From: Undaria pinnatifida
Taxonomy: Eukaryota; Sar; Phaeophyceae; Laminariales; Alariaceae
Assembly: GCA_012845835.1 (NCBI GenBank)
Contig: JABAKD010000010.1
Coordinates: 10,544,311-10,608,310 of the forward strand
Direction of reading: 5' to 3'
Length of the DNA: 64,000 nt
Numbering within the stretch: the stretch's first letter is position 1; every line of letters starts with the position of its first letter. The notes under the pieces are model-generated. The model was not told the DNA's origin. It saw only the letters and a program-made list of their open reading frames with translations, and searched no databases. This document shows positions 23,555 to 35,356 of this stretch, piece by piece. The translations under genes and the position numbers were made by a program.

Positions 23555-26500
23555 TCATGCTTCCTCCGGAATCATGGCCTGGGAATCGACGGCGATTCCC
23601 ATGGTGTTCAGGCCGTTGTCGACGTACCTGGGGGATGATGGACGGGACGGGGGCAAAAAAAACGGTTGGGGCAAGAGAGAGATCAATGAGCTGTCTCGCC
23701 AAAAAAACGTGGGGGGAAGAGAGAGAGTTCAATGAGCTGTCTCGGAATCTCCAAGCCTGCAAGTTTCCCTTTCAGATGTGGTTGGCTTGAAATACCGGGG
23801 GGCCTCGCAGGTTGAAAAAAGGGGGAAAACTTATGAAAAAAACTAAAGACAAACAAATTAGCCACCAGCCACCGCGCAGCAAGCAATTCGGCAAGTAGCA
23901 CTGACCAGCCCAGACGAGTTTATAGCTTAGTCTATATATATCCAGTATGCTATCAATAGCAAGTTTTTTGGCATAATCGGGCGTTTTCAAGAGCATACAA
24001 GGAGCATTACTGTTTTTGCTTCTTGGAACATGACGAGCATAGGTGGGGTGGGAAATGTCGTGCGGAAACACTTTGTGTTTTCCTTATCCAGCAAAAAACA
24101 TACCAGGTAGCAAACAGAAAAAACAGAATGTGGGTCGAAGACCATAGATAGGTACATAAAAAAAAACAAGGGAAAAAACTTGAATCAGAGAAAGTCGTGT
24201 TTGTAGATATACTGCTTTATCATGATGAATGCTCCTAGTCCGACCATCCGATCGAAACAAAAAACAAATAACGTTGGAGAAAAGCGCGGCGATGCCATTG
24301 ATTGCGGCTGCATTACATCAAAAACCTCAGTGAGACATGTGCCTGGTTGATGTCACATGGCGCGACACAACGTAAAAACAAAACAGCAGATTATGCGTAA
24401 CGCACTTCTGTATACCACTCTGTGGGAACGAGCGCCGCGCGCGCAGGGATCGACAAGAGACGGCCCCTCGTTGAGCGGATAGCACACACCAACATATACA
24501 CAAGGTACAGTATACATGAGATACAGAACAAATAGCAGCAGCAGCAGCAGCAGCAGCATAAACTAAAACCGCAAGCGGGGCATCACCAACGCTCCCCATC
24601 TTGTACAACAAAGGGACTCCCGCCCATCCCACCCCGTGGTCTCACATCGTCGTCCCCGTGATGACGCGGGACAGCTCTGAGGAGAGGAACAAAGCCGCGT
24701 TACCAACGTCGTCGTTGTATAGATCCTACAACACGAAGAGAACGGGTTTTGCGACACAGTGAGGCCGGGCGGGGGGAAAGTGAAGTGGGGGGGGGGTAGG
24801 AGGAGGAGAGGCGTCGCACATCGCATCGCAAAAGGGAAAGGCAGGCAGCGGAAGCGTTTAGACGTCCTGAGTGTGGGCGTGATCTGGTCGTTTTTCCGGC
24901 GGCCATGTGACCTACCAGCATACCCGTACAACAGAGCACGTGGTGTTACAGTAAGAATACAAGAGTTGCCCGCTTTTGCTGTTCATTGGAACACGACAAA
25001 AAAATGGCACCGCTCGCGGCACGCGTTGTCCTCGTCGCGGCATCGGTGGTATTGGCTTCCCGGGCCTGGCTCAGAAATGCCTTAATCCTACCGCGTCGTC
25101 CCCGCCATAGTTCAAACACAGGCGCACATTCCAAGTGCTCGTACGACGGAGGTTGTTTCTCGCCTGACCCAACTATAAAACATACACCTGATTCACGGGT
25201 GCTCATACGATGGCGGTATTAAGGTATACCGTTTTTTGTTATACCGTTTTTTGGCGATTTCGTTTTCTGAATAACGAGAGCTCCTAAACCCAAAAATAAT
25301 CGGTATTCCATTCTTTCTTTCGCAATATTATTCGACGTGTACCTTGCTTGGCCATGGGATGGTTCGTCGGATCAAGCCCACAGTATTCCCCAAAGTTGGG
25401 TTATGGAGGAGGTACAGAGCTCCTCAATGAGGAGCCTCGGACAAAATAAGGTACACCTCTAGCGTAGCCTGAGGTACAGAGCTCCTCAAGTGAGGAGCCT
25501 CAGACAAAAAAAGGTACACCTCTAGCGTAGCCTGAGGTACAGAGCTCCTCAAGTGAGGAGCCTCAGACAAAAAAAGGTACACCTCCAGCGTAGCCTGAGG
25601 TACAGAGCTCCTCTAGTGAGGAGCCTCAGACAAAAAAAGGTACACCCCTAGCGTAGCCTGAGGTACAGAGCTCCTCTTGTGAGGAGCCTCGGACAAAAAA
25701 AGGTACACCCCTAGCGAAGCCTGAGGTAAAGAGCTCCTTGAGTGAGGAGCTTCGGACAAAAAAAGGTACACCCCTAGCGTAGCCTGATGTACAGAGCTCC
25801 TCAAGTGAGGAGCCTCGGACGAAAAAAAGTACACCCCTAGCGAAGCATGTACATAGAACCGAGCGAACTAGAGTAGGTATACTTTGAAGTATATATACCA
25901 AGCTATAAAAAAAACGATACATTTGCAGTTTCTGGCCGTTGGAGTCACTGGCCGGTCGTTAGCTTTTCGCGGGCCGGTCGTTAGCTTTTCGCAGGCTGGT
26001 CGTTAGCTTCTTTCCTCCTGTCCACACCGACAACATACCTGGCCCAGGGGAGAGTTGGCCTTGCTGTAGTCGATGGCGTACTCGATGAAGGTCTTCTTTC
26101 CCTTCTCGCCGCCGATAGCCGAGGCAGCCCGAGACTTGAGCGGGCCCGCCGAGATTGTGTTTACCCGCACCCCGTGCTTACGCCCCGCCTCCCACGCAAG
26201 AACGCGCGTGTCCGACTCCAGCTGCGCTTTAGCCGAAGACATGCCTCCGCCGTAGCCGGGGATAACCTGGTATTTTTTTTTGGAGATGGAAGGGGGGGGC
26301 GGGAGGTGGAAGATAGGGGAGAGTGGGGATGGGGGAGTGGGAGGGGAGGGGTGGGGGGGGAGGGAGGGGTGAGGAGGGAGGGAGGAGGGGAGGTGGAACG
26401 TGAGATTAGGGGCGAGGGGAGGGGGGAGGAGGAAGTTGAGAAAGAAGAAGGAGGGGTATCGCAACTGTGTTGCTTTGCCCACAAAGCAAACAAAAGCGGT

Positions 26501-29500
26501 ACAACCTCTAACGCCAAATCTTGTTGAAACCGGGGTTTTGTCCAAAACAGCCCCGCACAATTCCCTGTAGGTCAGTCAGCGCTCTGTGCTCTTTCACTGG
26601 CACCGTGCTCCCCACTGAAGCCCCCAAATAGCACCCAACGCCACAGGGAACTCAACCAAGTCAAGAGATAGGTCTGATCTGCTGTTATTTTGGCTTGTGT
26701 TCGGAAATAAGTGGAGAAATTCGGTGCACCGCGGCATCCTGTGCACCCCCGCTACGCAAATTCCAGCGATTGCGCCGCCAGTTTAGGCAACTTTCAAGGC
26801 GACTGGCGCACTGATGAAGGATGACGAAATCGCCCCAAGATTCACCTTGTGCTCGTGTCTACAGGCAGAGAACGTATTCCAGGGTGGCGGGGTTAAGGGT
26901 TCAAGTCATAGACGCCGAAATCGACTTGAGAAGTGTGCTTCAAACACAAAGAAATGCGGACAAAAAACACCACCAGGTACGATGTACCTGGTAGTGAAGT
27001 AGCTCTCGATCACGAAATAAAAAAATACGTTACAAAAAAAAAGGTCGTCGTACGTACAGGTTGCCCATCGCTACAGCAGTACAAAAATAATTTCGCCTCA
27101 GCATGATATGAGAAAGAGAGAATTCAACCACCTGGAACCACATTTTCAAACTTCAGCGACACTGCTGTTGTCGCGTGCTTACAGGTCATCAAAAGAGCTG
27201 CCGCCTTGCCACACTGCAGTGAAAGCACCAAAGCGTCCGTCGCAGTGTGGCGCGGTTTTGGACTTGATGTGACGCTGGAGTTATGGCAAAATTACGGAGT
27301 ATCGCACACAAAAATTACAGTGGTAGAGGTAGTTCCAGATTTGCATTGTGGCATAGTTTGGCCCATTTTGTTTTTCGTGGACAAAGCAACCCAGGTGCTC
27401 GAACCGGGGGGGGGGGAAGAGGGGATGTTTGTGATGACACTTACCCGGCTGCGGGTAATAGGTGGAAAGGAGTGACGCATGCCAGTAGTTGCACCATAGC
27501 GATGCACCTAATTCTTCTGAATCTCCTTACTTGAGTTCTACGTATCACCCAAAACCTGACTTTTGATATAAGAACGAAAGTCCGACGTCCACGGCCAACG
27601 AAAATAAAGCAAAACACACAGGGGCATTCCAACGACATCGGGGAGTTCCTGAGTTGAGCAGGCGTTGGCCGATGAGGGCAGTCCATACAAAGTGCCGCTA
27701 CGAGTACAGTAGTGACGGCCTGCCTCTGTGCCGTAATTTTTATACCGCTAATAATACTGTTATACTTTCTTCTGGCTCAGTCATACGTACCAGGTACCAT
27801 ATTTTGGCCAAACAGAAAACGGTGCCAAACCTCCCCGGTATACCGTTTTCTGGCTCAAGTCAGAATCAGTTAGGCTAAAAAGTGAGATAATACCCCTATC
27901 GTAGCACGCGTGAGGGAGTTCCCACCTTCTCGCTGGCGATGTAGGTAAGGGACACCACGGCTCCGCCCGTAGGCATGATGGGCCCGAACTTCTGTACAAG
28001 CGACACCATCGAGTACGCCGAAGCCGACGAAGCCGCGAGGTAACCCCTCCGCGAGGTTTCCAGCAGAGGCTTGGTCACTTCCGGCCCGTTGGCGAGAGAG
28101 TGCACCAGGATGTCGATCTGTTAATACGTGGACGCACAACACCAAAATGTTCGGTTTTGTTAAAGTTTGGTTCCGAAACACGGTCCTGGAAGCAAAAAGG
28201 ATCGAGTCCTCGTCAGCGAACACGGTGGCAAAGTGGCCGAGGCCGTCATTGTTTGCGACGCGGATTGGATAAAAACTAACAAGAACAAACACGCACATAC
28301 ACAAACGAAAAAAAAAACGCTCGGGTAGGGTAGGTTAGGGTAGGGTAGGGTAGGGTGGGGCAGGGCAGGGGAGGGTAGGTTAGGGTAGGGTAGGGTAGGG
28401 TAGGGTAGGGTGGGATAGGGTAGGGAAGGATAGGGCAGGGTAGGGTAGGTTAGTGTAGGGTAGGTTGGTGTAGGTAGGATAGGGTACGGTAGGGCAATGT
28501 ATGGGAAGGCGAAGGTTGCGGAGCAGCGGCCACCCAGAAAGCACCGGCTTCCCCACTCTGCTCCCAGGGATCCCCCAAAGAAACGTTGACAGAAATCGTG
28601 GCACCCACCGGCGATAAATATATACGTATATCCCATCGTGCATGCATTCAAAAATTCGCCAAACGGCAACCCCCGTCATCAGAAAGAAGGGCTTCCTTGT
28701 TACCAATCTCACAGGCGTCTTTGCTGGCACCGTACTCATACCTTGCCGTAGTCGGCCTTTAGCTGGTCCGCCACCTCCTGGATGGTGAAGCCGGAGAGTC
28801 CGGCGTATCTTTTGTTGGTCTTGACGTCCTCGGGCACGTCCTCGGGCACGTCGTACACCGCGTCCAGAGGGTACACCTGAACAAAAAAGTGAAGGAAAAA
28901 ATAAAACAGCGTTGCACACCATACGAAGGATACGAGCCGTGCGTTTTACTTCGTATACGCGTTGGCCCGCGTTCGATGAAATGGTTGAAATACGGACGCA
29001 TGCTGCGGCAGAGGAGCGGCATTTTTCTTTTTGCATTTGTTTTCTGAGGCTCTTCACGTGAGAAGCTCTTTAACTTTCCTAAGCCAAGAACCTGATTTTG
29101 GGAAGGATATGAATTGCAATCCGACAAAGCAATCAATGCCATGATATGGCCAAAAGGCACACAACGAATAAAAAAAACAATAAAAAAATAAGAAAGACGA
29201 CGTTTTGCGACGGTCGTGGGTTAAGCAGCCCCATCATTCACAAAATACTCTTACGTAGCGAAAAAGTGCCCCCCCCCCCCCCTATCGAGCACGCCTCTAC
29301 ACTTGACTCGAAACCCTGATCCCACCTGATCCCCACCCTATGACCTAAATTCGTTTGGAACTTGGGTATGTACGAAGTAGCGACCTAAAACACACACAAC
29401 AGGTGTGGTGTGGTGTGGTCTTACCTTAGGACACACGCTACGATAGAGGCATGATATCACCTAGTTTTTCTGCCGCTCCTCGTTTGATCAGCTTTCCGCC

Positions 29501-32500
29501 CCTACCCAAACCCAAACTTTGAGAAAAATGAATGTGTCCAGATGGAGGTAGCAGCACTTTCGTCTTTTAAATGGTTTCTGAATTTGACGGCGATTCTTGA
29601 CCCAGAATCGACGGAAAGTAGGTCACAACAAAAGAATGGCATGATTTTCGCCTTGTACCTCGGGCATGGGACATTTCAACCGGTATCATAGCAGTTTTAT
29701 GTTCAAACATATACAAATCAGTTTTTGGGTTAACAAGGACATGTCTTGACCTCCGAAAGTGAGGGGTGGTATTAAGAAAAAAAGTTGGGAACCTCTATCG
29801 TAGCACGCGTTGCAACCCGATGACAGACCCCGTGGCCTTCGTAGCTGAACTACCTTGGGCGACGTCGACTGAGATTGGAGCCCACTTCCTCCCGCGACCT
29901 CAACTCTTGAAAAAGAAGAAAAAAAAATGTGTGCTTGGTCAGAAACGGCTGTGTTTTACAACGATTAAAACAAACCCTCTCGACAAAAAAAAAACAATAT
30001 TCCCGGACCTGAAAAAGCATCAAAAACTTTGGGGGGGGGGGGAAGTCGACAATCCGGCCGCATTTTTATGAAGAGGGGAAGCTTCAGTCGACGCGGCTTG
30101 GCCGTGTTAGGTGCTAAGGGGGGTAGCCGGTCTCATATTAGCAATCGGCGAAAAACTGAGCTCGCGAGGGTGTTGTCAATGGAATCCACCGTAGTCCGTG
30201 CCACATGTTGACATTTTTTTTTTGCTGTTTTTCGGATGTGCCAGGTGTCCTGGGGGCGCCCTGCGTCGGTAAAATCGGGCTAGCTGTTCCTTGGGAGGAG
30301 GCCTCCCGTTTGGCGATTGCCCGCTCCCAGTGAAAGGAGTCCCGGTGTTTATGGGACTCCAATCGCAGGGAGCAGGCACTCCCAGTGCCCAACAGGAGTC
30401 CATCATCAAACGGAAGGCCTCTTCCAAGGGAACAGCCAGCCCGCTTACCGATACGGGGCGCCCCCAGGTCCTGCGGACGACGTCAAGTGTGAGGATGGTC
30501 CCAAGGGGAGGCAGGGTGGTCGGTGTGTGATGTCTTCACATTAAACCGTTATTTCTACCCAAGGACATCAGTACACCCAGTGTCCGTGCTGATTCTTCAT
30601 CCTAGAGAGATACAAATTATGTGGTCACAGACAGTGAAACAGAGTAAATCAAAACCACAACAGTCGCAATTCATCAAGGCAAAGCAAGCGAAATGCTAGC
30701 GTACGGGGTTCGAGAACACAACAAAACAAGCCAGACCATAAAAAAAGGAGGAAAAAAAGAAGAAGAAAGAAAATAAAAAAATCAGAGAAGAAAAAATAAA
30801 ACAACGCAAAACAAACGACAGGTGTTCTGAAAAGTGTGATGGAAAAACATCGGAAAGGAAAGGCTGCAAGAACAACAGACGTGCTGACAAGGAACCGTGT
30901 TGCACGGACAAAAACAACACGAAGAAGAGCAAGAAGTTACCGGCATAAGGCCGGTGGGGTGGGAAATAAGGGAGAAAACAAAAAGAAAAAAGAGAGAAAA
31001 CAAGAAAGAACGACAGCAAGTGTCATTACTGCTGTCGCTAGGTTTTGGCGGTGTTTGGCATATAAACTATCCTTATCGTTCATGGCGCATTGCTGATCTC
31101 GCCGTTGGCTCACAGCTCAGACACAAGGTTTGTGAGGTACAAAAAAGGCAGGAAACATCGTACTGAAGGGAGAGGGCCGATGATGCTAAAAAATCCTCTC
31201 TGGAGTATCGCTGCCACTTACATTCCCGCCCACTTTGATAGCCTTCGAGGTGACACTGTAACCCGTCAGACAACTATTAATATAACATAGTTCTTGCATA
31301 AGCTGTGATCTGGTTTCGCATCAACTATTTTTCACATCAAATATGATCTGGTTTCACACCGGACCTACAGCTTGCCTATCTACGTATATACTTGGCATAC
31401 CGCACTCCGTAACACGTGCGAATGTAGTGCTCTCTTGCTTGGCTGTTACTCGAGATGGATCAGTAGTATCAAAAACCCCACGACGGATCAATGATCCCTA
31501 CCCACGACTGTTAGTATGCGCTGAAAATATCAGCGCCATCGAGACTTCTTCCAAGCCAAGGGATTTTTCACCCGCACCCCCGTTTTCGGGCGTTTTCATT
31601 TGTTCCCTGTTACAGCCGGGAAATAGCCCATTGAAACCCTACATCAATCGGCTTCATATTTTTAGACCATTGGCCCCGTACCAGCATGGTCAAAACTACC
31701 AAGTATTTTTCTTGACACTACGGAGGATTTTCGTTACCACCCCCACACCCCCGAAACATGCGGGGTGCTCCAATCTCGGATGTCTCCCCATGGCAATATT
31801 GAAAAGCGAGCCATCCTAGAGCTTCATGTCCTCGCCGACGAAGCCCTTCCTGACAGACTTACAGAACTTTACCGGAAGCCAGTAACCGTATACCTACCCA
31901 ACTTAACTATCTATAACTGTCGGCGACGAAAGATAGTCAGCCGACTATTAGAACAGACCTACCAAATAACGAGCACAACGCACCTTCGCGACCAAACCAG
32001 CGAATAGCTAATCGGCAACTTATTTTCAGCTAACTCACAGCCCTACTCGTGGCGAAACAAGCAAACCGGACCTTGGCAAATCTTGAGAAGCGAGCCATCC
32101 TCGAGCTTTATGCCCTCGTCCAACGAGTCCTTCTTCAGAGACTTGAAGAAATTGTCGGGCGCAGCTATACCTAGCCAACTAATGCCCAGTGCTTTTATCT
32201 CATAGTCAACCAACCCACAGCCCCACTGAACAATAAACCAAACCAAACCACACCTTCGCGACCTACCAGGTATGTAGCCAACTATCGTACGAGTAGTAAC
32301 TACCTGGTGGTCGACGACGTACACGTAGTTAATCAACCCGCTGGCCTAGCATTAGCAAGCCGCACCTTCGCTATCCTATTTTGACCAAGCGTGACAGACT
32401 AGCAATACCTCGAGAACTACAGCAGAAGTAACAACAATTCACAGTCGGCGGCTCATGTAAAGGCTACCGTAGTCAACCCACTTGAAGATCTAGCAAGCGA

Positions 32501-34318
32501 CGAACGGCGAACAGCAAACAAGCCAACCACACCTTCGCGATCTCAAAGAGAGAGCCGTCTTCGAGCTTCATGTCCTCATCGAAGGATCCCTTCTTCAAAG
32601 ACTTCTGGAAGATGCCCAGCACTGGGGGCCACGTGCCCACCGTCACCGTCGCGCCCGCCTCAGCCAGGGCCTTGCAGATGGCCCACCCGTAGCCCGACGA
32701 ATCCGCCACGCCAGCCACAAACGCCACCTGAAAAAACGGAAACCCGTGATGTTGAAACCGGAAACTAGAAACCCGAAATTACGTTGAAATAGGCAACCCG
32801 AGATCTGTTTTTGAAAACGGAAACCCACGAAAGTTGTTGTTGCGTTTCGCATATCCCCGCCGTCCTCTCCAGCACACCAACCAGCCACCACAGACCAGCG
32901 CGCAGCGGCAGTAGCGCACCCCTGTAGAAGCACCTCTCATGGCGGACAAACCCTAACCCGAGGTGTGCATCATGCCATCGACCCGTCAAATCCCGTCGCT
33001 GAAGCTCTCGCAGCCCTCGAGACCGGTACCTAGCCCTGACCCTAGCCCTAACCCTAACACGAAACGCAAGATTTGAAATCCGGGGATGGCTCCTAAGCGT
33101 CCCCGTAATCGAGGTTTAAATCTCGCCAAAATGTGTGCATGGTCGTGACTAGGTCGGGTATCAGTTTCCTGCTGTCCTTGCCTCGTTTCTGCCCGTTGAG
33201 GTTTGGAATTCGCAAAGAGCAAGCAAAATGGAGCTCTCGATGTTCGAAATGGGCTCACTTTTTTACCAGCTGCTTTACACGGCCGAAAAAGGTGCTGCAA
33301 ATTCAAATTTCGCCCAACTTCGCTTGGCAATTTGAGGTATCACCTTGATGACATTGCTTGTACGTATAATATGCATCATTCCACAGGTACGAAGTGCCGC
33401 CCAGGAGTTGCCGATACCTTTGTCGTATTCCCGAACTACGGACGCCGCAACAACAAAGAAAGAACACATTACACGTATGTACGTATTCCTACAGCAGAAG
33501 TGATTGACGAGTACAGAAGCTCGATCCTACTGGCTGCACTTCTCCTTGAAAAAAGAGGGCCAAAACATTAGACTTAAACGTCGGGCGACAGATACATAAC
33601 GGCTTCAACAGGAGCTCACCCCAACTGCGAGTGCAAAAGGTAACTTCACGCGAGCGATTAACAGATAGATTAAGGTGAAGGGGTGGCGGGGGGGGAAGGT
33701 AGCACAGGCATGCAGGCATGGTCATTCACCTTGCCCGTGAGGTCGATGCCCTTCGACATGGTAACCGTGGGAGGAGCAGGAGCAGCGGACACAGGAGCGG
33801 TAGCCCGTACCCTTCCCACGCACCAAACACACACAGCAGCAGAGAGAAGGGCAGAGACAGAACATTTCTTTAGAACTAAACGTACATTTTGGGGGCTAAA
33901 AACTACTTGGAAATAGTATGGGATCATTTTTGGCAGTGAATGCAGATGCGTCTATCATAGGACGTGCAAGCGCCATCCAATAGCGCGATTGCAAGGGTCA
34001 CTACATCGCTGCTGCAAAGGTAAGCACGGCACAACAGCAACGAAGACCCACACAGACAACGCAAAGCCTATCCTGCTTGGGAACAACGGGTCAGTGCTAC
34101 TAGTGCCTCGGTAGGAAGGACGAGGGGCACAGACAGGTCGCACGGCAAACACGGCGAAGAACAACATGGCCCACAAAAAACAGGACATGTAACTTCGTCC
34201 TTGAAACAAAGTACCTGCTCGCGAAGGAGGAAGCACGGAGGGCGGCCTGCGGGCCTGCCACGAAGCATTGGGATGGGGCAATCCCCGCCACCAGAGCGAA
34301 CAGCGAGGTGATCTTCAT
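23555..34318 (-). CDS. fabI: Plastid enoyl-[acyl-carrier-protein] reductase, 8 exons
   Basis: It reduces trans-2-enoyl-ACP with NAD(P)H in the last step of each type II fatty-acid elongation cycle in the plastid. Minus-strand exons, 5' to 3': 34318-34215, 33811-33730, 32727-32533, 28876-28742, 28117-27926, 26266-26039, 24725-24646, 23627-23555. All phases close to 362 residues. Residues 1-18 are a signal peptide ending SQC, followed by Phe19 and an acid-free Ala/Ser/Arg/Pro stretch to about 57: the bipartite presequence of complex red plastids. The nucleotide-binding [11 protein letters not shown] lies at 68-78 and [10 protein letters not shown] at 93-102. Tyr231, Tyr241 and Lys249 show the plant-type spacing. 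[10 protein letters not shown] lies near the C-terminus. Introns reach 3.7 kb. I see no break; it should be functional. Confidence 0.95.
25400..25850. repeat. Seven-copy 63-base minisatellite with hairpin
   Basis: The unit contains 'gaggtacagagctcctc', a short spacer, 'gaggagcctc', 'gacaaaaaaaggtacacc' and 'tagcgtagcct'. The two halves of each unit pair (gctcctc with gaggagc), so every monomer carries a hairpin while the loop bases vary between copies. There are no unique spacers, so it is not CRISPR-like. It lies in the FabI intron 24726-26038. Confidence 0.85.
26274..26440 (-). repeat. Long polypyrimidine tract before a FabI acceptor
   Basis: On the gene's strand this is about 165 bases of C and T runs ending a few bases before the AG of the exon 26266-26039. 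It is a purine tract on the plus strand. Open frames rich in proline across it are artefacts. Confidence 0.75.
28321..28497 (+). repeat. Telomere-like TAGGG tract
   Basis: About 30 units of TAGGG with TTAGGG, TGGGG and CAGGG variants lie inside the FabI intron 28118-28741. A short 'ccctagccctaaccctaaca' occurs at 33039-33058. Confidence 0.8.
30247..30472. repeat. Long inverted repeat with inner hairpin
   Basis: The left arm (about 30250-30320) with 'tgggggcgccctgcgtcggt' and 'ctagctgttccttgggagga' pairs imperfectly with the right arm (about 30402-30470), which reads 'tgggggcgccccgtatcggt' and 'ctggctgttcccttggaaga' on the other strand. At the centre GGAGTCCC (30336-30343) pairs perfectly with GGGACTCC (30353-30360). 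It lies in FabI intron 28877-32532. It may be a foldback/MITE element or a hairpin RNA source. Confidence 0.75.
31780..31870 (-). pseudogene. Decayed copy of a FabI exon 3 segment, with stop
   Basis: Read on the minus strand this codes [14 protein letters not shown], stop, [10 protein letters not shown], which aligns with [24 protein letters not shown] at the end of the working exon 32727-32533. The Glu codon has become TAG. No donor follows at the equivalent point. Confidence 0.75.
31978..32380 (-). pseudogene. Second decayed FabI exon 3 copy and junction copies
   Basis: Minus-strand 32150-32080 codes [20 protein letters not shown] and LLKIC, closer to the working exon than the copy at 31780. 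Short copies of the exon/donor junction, 'caccttcgcga' on the plus strand, also occur near 31981, 32251 and (diverged) 32364, each beside 'aacccacagcc'- or 'aaaccaaacc'-like words that also flank the real junction at 32533. The intron seems to have grown by duplication of blocks that include this exon end. Confidence 0.75.
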
Positions 34319-35356
34319 GGTTTAGAGCGCAATCAGGGAGATGTGCGGCGGTGTTGGGTGTTGCCCTGCTGCGCAGTTTCGCGCCTTGCCATTTTTTTAG
34401 TCCATTCTGATTGGTTTATTTCCCCCGAATAATTGCCCCTATTACGCCGCATTTGCTGCTGCGCTGCTGCGGCTAGGCGCGAGTTGCACGACTGCAAGCA
34501 CAGCAGTACTGCGAGGTTGCTGTGCGACGAGGCAGTACAATATCAGCAGGGTGCTTTTTGTTGTACAAGGAAGGCTGTCTGTGTCTTGTGTCTACTCCTC
34601 GCTGCGGGAACGACAGCCTAAGCTGTGGAAATGTCGCGCGCTGTCTTGATATCCGCTGCGGTGTCGTCGGCAAGGCGAAATCAGCAATCGCTTCTGCTGT
34701 CAAGACGTGCCTCGTCCTCCAAGCGCCTGTTATTGAGTCAGCACGTGAACAACGCGAAGGTACGCTGCTGCTGTTATACATGCTGTCTACGCTCTAGGTA
34801 GTCTCCAGTTTCGCACGCAATGATAGCAAGGTACTGCAGTTGTTGCAGATTGTAGTGAGTGCTGCAGCTACTTGGGTGCAGAGTCTGTGAATTTCTTGCA
34901 ACTTGCAACGTACCACGAGTACGCCACGACAATACCCTAGCTGTACAAGTTTTTTGCGGATGACGCCGCCCGCTCAATACAAAAACGAGCCCAAGACTGT
35001 AGATAGCAGGTAGTGGCTGCCGAAATCCAGCGGTGTCGTAAAGGCGACTACTGCCGATGGACATTGGAAGGACGTGTTGTGTGTGGACGTGTGGGCCCAG
35101 AATAAAAAGCTAAAACGAAGAAGCGAAACGCCAGCTTACAGATGTAGAAAAACAGCGTCCAGGTACCTGGTATGTATCTGTTCAGCTTACAGGGTATCTC
35201 ACCCCGGGACACGTACCACGTAGGATGACATGTTAGCGGACTGGTTACTGGTTTACCTCCTTTGTACATAAATGGTCCACACTATGGTCGACTCTCCTCT
35301 TGTCATCCTTGCATATACCATGATGCCCGATGCCTATCCGTAACGTATGATACCGC
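34319..35356. promoter_or_regulatory. Divergent spacer between FabI and ADCK1
   Basis: The start codons of FabI (minus) and the ADCK1-like gene (plus) lie about 1 kb apart and point away from each other, so this segment must hold both 5' UTRs and core promoters unless an upstream untranslated exon exists. I see no repeat family here and no confident TATA box. 34440-34475 is a GCTGCTGC-rich patch. There are 'taccag'-type words near 35163. Confidence 0.5.

Noticed and set aside
25400..25850. CRISPR-like array
   Set aside because: The 63-base units are contiguous with no unique spacers, lie in a eukaryotic intron, and no cas genes are present.
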